Source: Hydrogenophaga sp. (GTDB taxonomy: Bacteria > Pseudomonadota > Gammaproteobacteria > Burkholderiales > Burkholderiaceae_C). From it: a stretch of DNA of 40,244 bases. The stretch is taken from positions 1 through 40,244 of the forward strand of contig NZ_JAOASO010000103.1 of assembly GCF_030158645.1 (NCBI RefSeq), read 5' to 3'. Positions within the stretch are counted from its first letter, which is position 1, and each line of letters begins with the position of its first letter. The position numbers were made by a program, and so were the translations under genes. Positions 35,730 to 40,244 of this stretch are shown here, one piece after another. The notes under the pieces are model-generated. The model did no database searches. It was not told the DNA's origin and saw nothing but the letters and a program-made list of their open reading frames with translations.

Positions 35730-36503
35730 TCAGCCGCGCACATCGGCCACCGGTTGGTCGCCGAAATCGACACGGGCCAGAAAGGCGAGCACGCGGGCAG
35801 CGGCTTCGGTGGGCGATGTGAGCTGGCCCTGGCGCTGGAGTTCCACAAAGCGGCTGCGGTCGGGAAAGGCCGCCGGGTCGCCCGCGCGCAGTTGCACCTG
35901 CATGTCGGTGTCGATCACGCCGGGCGCCAACGAAACCAGCCGCGCGCCGTGCTCGCGGTGGGCTTCGTCGAGCGCGCTGCAGCGGGTGAAGTGGTCCATG
36001 CCGGCCTTGGCCGCGCAGTAGGGCGCTTGCGCGGCCATGGCGCTGCGGCCCAGGCCCGACGAAATGTTGAGCACCTTGCGCGGTCCGCGCCAGCCCGCGT
36101 CCACCCAGGCGTTGGTGGCGCGCAGGAAGGCCGCGGTGAGTTGCATCGGCGCCTCCAGCCCCACGCGCAACGCATTGGCCAGGTCGTCGGGCGGGCATTG
36201 GTCCAGCGGGCCGATGCGCGGGATCACGCCGGCGTTGTTGATCAGCGTGGCGCTGGACCACGTGCTGGCGGGCTGGCTTTCCAGAAAGGCCTGCAGCCGG
36301 TGGGCGGCGCCGGTGGTGTCGGCGAGGTCCTGCGACCACTGGGTGAGTGGAGCGCCGAGGGCTTTGGCTTCTGCGGTCAGGGCGTCGTTGAGCTGGCGCG
36401 AGATGCACAGCAGGTGGCGCGTGGGGTCGAGCAACTGGCGGGCCATGGCCAGGCCCATGCCGCGCGAGGCGCCGGTGAGGATGGTGAGGTGTTGTGGCGT
36501 CAT
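35730..36503 (-). CDS. SDR family NAD(P)-dependent oxidoreductase
   Basis: A 257-residue short-chain dehydrogenase with complete motifs: TGASRGMG at 10-17, NNAG at 89-92, the serine in LNISSGLG (148-149) and the catalytic YCAAK at Tyr162/Lys166. The cofactor region following strand two (LLCISRQ) with an Arg is compatible with NADP. Substrate unknown; the type is close to sepiapterin/benzil reductase-like members. ATG 36503 was chosen at the family N-terminus. It lies 7 bases downstream of rluA on the same strand, so they may be co-transcribed. Confidence 0.93.
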   Translation of the reverse strand: MTPQHLTILTGASRGMGLAMARQLLDPTRHLLCISRQLNDALTAEAKALGAPLTQWSQDLADTTGAAHRLQAFLESQPASTWSSATLINNAGVIPRIGPLDQCPPDDLANALRVGLEAPMQLTAAFLRATNAWVDAGWRGPRKVLNISSGLGRSAMAAQAPYCAAKAGMDHFTRCSALDEAHREHGARLVSLAPGVIDTDMQVQLRAGDPAAFPDRSRFVELQRQGQLTSPTEAAARVLAFLARVDFGDQPVADVRG

Positions 36504-36510
36504 GGTGTGG

Positions 36511-37158
36511 TCAGAAAGGGCAGGGGCTGTGGAATTCCAGGGTCTGGCCATGGAAGGGGTGCGGGAGCGCGAGCCCGTGGGCGTGCAGCAGCAGGCGGCT
36601 GGTCAGGGCAACGAAGTCGGGCGCAGCGTACAGCGCATCGCCGACCATGGGGTGCCCAAGGGCTTGCAGGTGCACGCGCAGCTGGTGGGTGCGGCCGGTC
36701 ACGGGCTCGAGTTCGAGGCGGGTCGTGCCGGGGGCTGTGTGGCCCGTGGCGATGCGCCAGCGGGTGGTGCTGGGTTTCCCGTGTTCGAGGTCCACCTTCT
36801 GCAGCGGCCGGTTGGGCCAGTCGGCCAGCAGCGGCAGGTCGATGGTGTTCCAGCCATTGTCGGGTTGTGGGTTGGCGAGTTCACCCGCCACCACGGCGGT
36901 GTAGCGTTTGTGCACGCGGCGTTCTTCGAATGCGAGGCTGAGCGTGCGTTGTGCTTCCACGCCACGGGCCATGACCACCAGACCGGAGGTGGCCATGTCC
37001 AGCCGGTGGACCACCAGGGCGTCGGGCCATCGGGCTTGGGCTCTGGCGCTCAGGCAGTCTTGTTTGTCGGGGCCTTTGCCGGGGACGGCCAGCAGGCCTG
37101 CTGGTTTGTCGAGGACGATGAGGTGGTCGTCTTCGTGGACCGTTTGGAGATGGCTCAC
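36511..37158 (-). CDS. rluA: Dual-specificity pseudouridine synthase RluA
   Basis: A 215-residue enzyme that isomerises uridine in tRNA (position 32) and 23S rRNA (position 746 in E. coli). It has the catalytic HRLDMATSGL with Asp54, PLLADWPNRPLQKV (very like E. coli RluA DLPLICDWPNRPKQKV), TGRTHQLRVHLQALGHPMVGD and the C-terminal SRLLLHAHGL. Length matches RluA (219), not the longer RluC/D with an S4 domain. The start is a GTG at 37158 with GAGG about 6 bases upstream; no ATG is available in frame close by, and GTG 37164 is an alternative. It is divergent from dusC, another tRNA-modifying enzyme. Confidence 0.92.
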   Translation of the reverse strand: MSHLQTVHEDDHLIVLDKPAGLLAVPGKGPDKQDCLSARAQARWPDALVVHRLDMATSGLVVMARGVEAQRTLSLAFEERRVHKRYTAVVAGELANPQPDNGWNTIDLPLLADWPNRPLQKVDLEHGKPSTTRWRIATGHTAPGTTRLELEPVTGRTHQLRVHLQALGHPMVGDALYAAPDFVALTSRLLLHAHGLALPHPFHGQTLEFHSPCPF

Positions 37159-37239
37159 ATCCACCTCGCGGGTTCGCGGACGCACGGTCGGTCGCCGATG
37201 ACCGGACCAGCTGGAGAAAGAATGCACGCCATGAACCGC

Positions 37240-37260
37240 ATTGTCCAAGCAAAGGACAAT
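37240..37260 (+). promoter_or_regulatory. Inverted repeat covering the dusC ribosome-binding site
   Basis: ATTGTCC (37240-37246) and GGACAAT (37254-37260) are perfect 7-base arms around AAGCAAA. The right arm includes the only Shine-Dalgarno-like sequence (AAAGGA) before the dusC ATG at 37268, so in RNA the stem would mask it. As DNA it could equally be an operator in the rluA/dusC divergent region (37159-37267). Confidence 0.45.
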
Positions 37261-37267
37261 ACCCCCC

Positions 37268-38269
37268 ATGCTGTTGCTCGCCCCCATGGAAGGTTTGCTC
37301 GACGCCACCCTGCGCGATGTGCTCACGCGCACCGGTGGCATCGACCGCTGCGTGAGCGAATTCATCCGCGTCACCGACATGCTCCTGCCCGAACGCGTGT
37401 TCGTGCGCGTGGTGCCCGAACTGCTCAACGGTGGTCGCACACTTGCCGGCGTGCCGGTGCGAGCCCAACTGCTCGGATCTGATCCCGCCTGCGTCGCTGA
37501 AAACGCCCAACGCCTGGCCGGTCTGGGGCCGCACGGCATCGACCTCAACTTCGGCTGCCCCGCGAAGACGGTGAACCAGAGCCGCGGAGGCGCCGTGCTG
37601 CTCGACGAGCCCGAGCTGGTCGGCCGCATCGTTGCAGCGGTGCGGCGGGCCGTGCCGGCCCAGGTGCCCGTGTCGGCCAAGATGCGCCTGGGCTTCAACG
37701 ACGACACACGCGCCGAAGAGTGCGCCCACGCCATCGCCGAAGCCGGGGCCGATGAACTGGTCATCCACGCCCGCACCAAGGCCCACGGTTATCGGCCGCC
37801 AGCGTATTGGGACCGGCTGGCCGAGGTGCGCCAGTCGCTGCCGGCGCACCTTCGGCTGCCCGTGATCGCCAATGGCGAGATCTGGACCGTGGCCGACGCC
37901 CAGCGTTGCCGCGAAGTGACCGGCTGCGAACACCTCATGATCGGGCGCGGCATGGTCACCGACCCCGGCCTGGCACTGGCCATCAAGGGGCAGGGCAGCG
38001 TGGCGTGGGAAGAGCTGCCGCCGCTGTTGCAGGTGTTCTGGCAGCAGGTGAGCGCGCGCGTGGAGCGCCGCCACCGCGCCGGGCGGCTCAAACAATGGCT
38101 CAACTACCTGCGCAAGCGCTATCCCCAGGCCCAGCAGGCCTACGACGACTTGCGCCTGCTGCACGAACCCGCGCACATCGAGGCCTGGCTGCAGCGCGCG
38201 CAAAGCCCCGCCACGCCTACCACAGAGCCGATCCAGGCGCTGCCAGCAGAAATGGCGCAGCCGTGTTAA
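37268..38269 (+). CDS. dusC: tRNA-dihydrouridine(16) synthase DusC
   Basis: A 333-residue flavoenzyme that reduces uridine 16 in the tRNA D-loop. It follows E. coli DusC closely: LLLAPMEGLLDATLR at the N-terminus, SEFIRVTDMLLP, IDLNFGCPAKTVNQS with the catalytic Cys97, LVIHARTKAHGY, LPVIANGEIW and the RIKQWL-like RLKQWLNYLRKRYP of the C-terminal helical tRNA-binding domain. ATG 37268 matches the DusC start; an in-frame TTG at 37241 would add nine residues. The next gene, gshA, is 34 bases downstream. Confidence 0.95.
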   Translation: MLLLAPMEGLLDATLRDVLTRTGGIDRCVSEFIRVTDMLLPERVFVRVVPELLNGGRTLAGVPVRAQLLGSDPACVAENAQRLAGLGPHGIDLNFGCPAKTVNQSRGGAVLLDEPELVGRIVAAVRRAVPAQVPVSAKMRLGFNDDTRAEECAHAIAEAGADELVIHARTKAHGYRPPAYWDRLAEVRQSLPAHLRLPVIANGEIWTVADAQRCREVTGCEHLMIGRGMVTDPGLALAIKGQGSVAWEELPPLLQVFWQQVSARVERRHRAGRLKQWLNYLRKRYPQAQQAYDDLRLLHEPAHIEAWLQRAQSPATPTTEPIQALPAEMAQPC

Positions 38270-38303
38270 CTTCCGCCCCCCGGACCTGCAACACGACCCC
38301 CGT

Positions 38304-39863
38304 ATGAACTCTCTGAATCACCGGCTGGACGCCCTCTCGGGTGAGCGCCTGCGCGGCATGCGCCGCGGCCTTGAAAAAGAGAGCCTGCGCGCCCAGCCCG
38401 ATGGCAAGCTGGCGCTCACGCCGCACCCGGCGGCCCTGGGCAGTGCACTGACCCACCCCAACATCACCACCGACTACAGCGAGTCGCAGCTCGAGCTCAT
38501 CACCGGCGTGCACGAATCGGTCGAATCGTGCCTGGCCGAACTCACCGAGGTGCACCAGTACACCGTGCGCAGCCTGCGCGCCGTGGGCGAAGAAATGATG
38601 TGGGCCTCCAGCATGCCGTGTGGCCTGCCCACCGACGAGACCATCCCGCTGGGACGTTACGGCTCGTCCAACGTCGGCCGAGCCAAGAGCGTGTACCGCA
38701 TGGGCCTGGGCCACCGCTATGGCCGGCGCATGCAGACGATTTCGGGCATCCACTACAACTGGTCGCTGCCCGGTGTGAGCAGCGACGAGTACTTCGCCAC
38801 CATCCGCAATTTCCGCCGCCACGCCTTTTTGCTGCTCACGCTGTTCGGCGCGTCGCCGGCCGTGTGTTCATCGTTCGTCGAAGGCCGCGAACACGAGCTG
38901 CAACGGCTGGGCAGCACCGGCACGCTCTACATGCCGCACGGAACCTCGTTGCGCATGGGGCGCCTGGGCTACCAGAGCGAGGCCCAGGCCACGCTGGCCG
39001 TGAGCTACAACGGGCTGGAGGGCTACGCCGCCTCCCTGCACGATGCGCTCACGAGGCCCTGGCCGGCCTACGAGGCGCTCGGCATCCGCAACCCGGGGGG
39101 CGACTACAACCAGCTCGCCACCACGCTGCTGCAGATCGAAAACGAGTTCTACGGCACCATCCGTCCCAAGCGCGTGATCTACCCCGGCGAGCGGCCGCTG
39201 CACGCACTGCGCGAACGCGGCGTGGAGTACATCGAAGTCCGCCTGATGGACCTCAACCCGTTTGAGCCCATCGGCATCGGTGCCAGCACGCTGCGTTTCC
39301 TCGACGTGTTCCTGTTGCACTGCATGCTGTCCGACAGTCCGCCCGACACGCCGACCGAGATCCGCGAACTGGCGCACAACCAGCACCTGACGGCCGCACG
39401 CGGGCGCGAGCCTGGCCTGAACCTCATGCGCAATGGCCAGCCTGTGCCACTCATGCAATGGGCGGCCGAGCTCATGGCCGAGCTTGGGCCCATTGCCCAG
39501 GCGCTGGACACCGCGCACGGCGGCAACGAGCACGCCGGCGCCGTGGCGCTGGCGCTGGCCCACCTGCAGTCACCCGACATGCTGCCCTCGGCCCGTGTGC
39601 TGCAAGCCATGCACGTGCACCATGCCGATTCGTTCGTGGGTTTTGCACGCGCACAGTCGCTGGTCACGCACCAGCACCTGCTCTCGCTCGACTGGAGCAC
39701 CAAGCAGCAGGCGCGCTTTGAAGCCATGGCGGCCAAATCGATCGAAGACCAGCGCGCCATCGAGGCGGCCGACACCATGCCGTTCGAGATCTACCGCCAG
39801 GAATACACCTCGCCGAACCGCTTGGGCCGGCCGCAGGCCCACACCGCGGCGGTGACGGCCTGA
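38304..39863 (+). CDS. gshA: Glutamate--cysteine ligase (proteobacterial type 1)
   Basis: A 519-residue enzyme for the first, rate-limiting step of glutathione synthesis (ATP + glutamate + cysteine to gamma-glutamylcysteine). It is colinear with E. coli GshA (518): RRGLEKESLRAQPDGKLALT, TDYSESQLELITG with metal-binding Glu, MPCGLP, YGSSNVGRAKSVYR, MQTISGIHYNWSLP and VEYIEVRLMDLNPFEPIG. ATG 38304 fits the family N-terminus, though no strong Shine-Dalgarno precedes it. It probably shares a transcript with dusC. No gshB is adjacent. Confidence 0.96.
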   Translation: MNSLNHRLDALSGERLRGMRRGLEKESLRAQPDGKLALTPHPAALGSALTHPNITTDYSESQLELITGVHESVESCLAELTEVHQYTVRSLRAVGEEMMWASSMPCGLPTDETIPLGRYGSSNVGRAKSVYRMGLGHRYGRRMQTISGIHYNWSLPGVSSDEYFATIRNFRRHAFLLLTLFGASPAVCSSFVEGREHELQRLGSTGTLYMPHGTSLRMGRLGYQSEAQATLAVSYNGLEGYAASLHDALTRPWPAYEALGIRNPGGDYNQLATTLLQIENEFYGTIRPKRVIYPGERPLHALRERGVEYIEVRLMDLNPFEPIGIGASTLRFLDVFLLHCMLSDSPPDTPTEIRELAHNQHLTAARGREPGLNLMRNGQPVPLMQWAAELMAELGPIAQALDTAHGGNEHAGAVALALAHLQSPDMLPSARVLQAMHVHHADSFVGFARAQSLVTHQHLLSLDWSTKQQARFEAMAAKSIEDQRAIEAADTMPFEIYRQEYTSPNRLGRPQAHTAAVTA

Positions 39864-39873
39864 GTCTTTTGGT

Positions 39874-40244
39874 TCAAGCCTCGCCGCCGAAGCGCTTGAT
39901 CAGGTTGTCGATGTATTTTTCGACCAGCTTTTCAAATTCGCCTTCGACCACCGGCGCCACCACCATCTTCATCAAACCAGGCAGCGGCACCTCGATCTCG
40001 CCCTGAATCGCCAGCGTCACGTTGGTGGACTTCTTGTTGTCCACGATCTTCCAGTTCCCGCCCACCAGCGCGTTGCCGATGCCCTTGACCGGCGTCCACT
40101 TCACTGTCCCTTGACCCTTTGCCGACTCGTACTTGCTCACGTACTTGCTGGCATAGATCGTCTGGATGTTCACCTGCGCGGTGCCGACTTTCTCCATCTC
40201 CCACTGGTAGACGCCGCCACCCAGATCGGTGAGCTTCTCGACCT
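39874..40244 (-). CDS. SRPBCC/START-like protein (5' end cut by window edge)
   Basis: The C-terminal 123 residues of a protein running off the right edge; the frame stays open to base 40244, and a Met at 40197 is internal. The visible part has an alternating beta pattern and a long C-terminal amphipathic helix (EGEFEKLVEKYIDNLIKRF), as in SRPBCC hydrophobic-cavity proteins. Segments such as GTVKWTPVKGIGNALVGG and KSTNVTLAIQGEIEVPLP fit that fold. The identification is by fold pattern only, and the ligand is unknown. It is convergent with gshA, 10 bases apart. Confidence 0.7.
   Translation of the reverse strand, partial: VEKLTDLGGGVYQWEMEKVGTAQVNIQTIYASKYVSKYESAKGQGTVKWTPVKGIGNALVGGNWKIVDNKKSTNVTLAIQGEIEVPLPGLMKMVVAPVVEGEFEKLVEKYIDNLIKRFGGEA

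Overview
The window is a gene-dense, high-GC chromosomal segment from a beta-proteobacterium. It is most likely a member of the Burkholderiales, family Comamonadaceae (Hydrogenophaga-like). That placement is an inference from several things: a BktB thiolase with the residue pattern of the Cupriavidus enzyme, a DUF4148 repeat protein, a complete AapJQMP amino-acid importer, DUF1631, DUF1415 and DUF1223 proteins, and uniformly GC-rich codon use. I see no rRNA or tRNA genes, phage, transposase or CRISPR array. No gene-free stretch exceeds 300 bases.

Region 1-10.2 kb: a truncated short-chain dehydrogenase, a LysR regulator, a secreted DUF4148 repeat protein followed by a clear hairpin, a small cupin, an endonuclease/exonuclease/phosphatase-fold enzyme, an RhlE-type RNA helicase with a long Gly/Arg tail, and divergently the ABC-F protein EttA coupled to a DUF1415 gene and followed by a large DUF1631 protein. 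This is mostly RNA and translation housekeeping.

Region 10.2-18.2 kb (all minus strand): a membrane-anchored TAXI-type binding protein; a five-gene periplasmic copper-handling set running from 16189 down to 11666 (His-rich small protein, TolC-like channel, two-domain multicopper oxidase, cupredoxin, DUF411-CusF fusion); a DUF1223 thioredoxin-like protein; and a periplasmic glycerophosphodiester phosphodiesterase. The copper set has oxidation, binding and outer-membrane components but no pump or regulator inside the window, and is the most distinctive local system.

Region 18.2-25.5 kb: the aapJQMP importer (minus), then an acyl-CoA synthetase, a two-helix mini membrane protein and an acrylyl-CoA reductase (AcuI) on the plus strand, which suggests acyl-CoA/propionate-type catabolism.

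Region 25.5-32.5 kb: a small unknown protein, a DUF2189 membrane protein, a 2OG-Fe dioxygenase, two tandem paralogous MscS-family channels (the upstream one lacking its C-terminal domain), and a ViaA-like VWA protein whose 5' end carries a REP-like inverted repeat.

Region 32.5-40.2 kb: a RavA/MoxR AAA+ ATPase partner of the VWA protein, the thiolase bktB, a secreted histidine phosphatase, a second SDR, the divergent tRNA/rRNA modification pair rluA/dusC with an inverted repeat over the dusC leader, gshA for glutathione synthesis, and a truncated SRPBCC-like protein.

Starts were chosen by eye from ribosome-binding sites and family N-termini. Family names rest on motifs recalled from known families; no database search was run.
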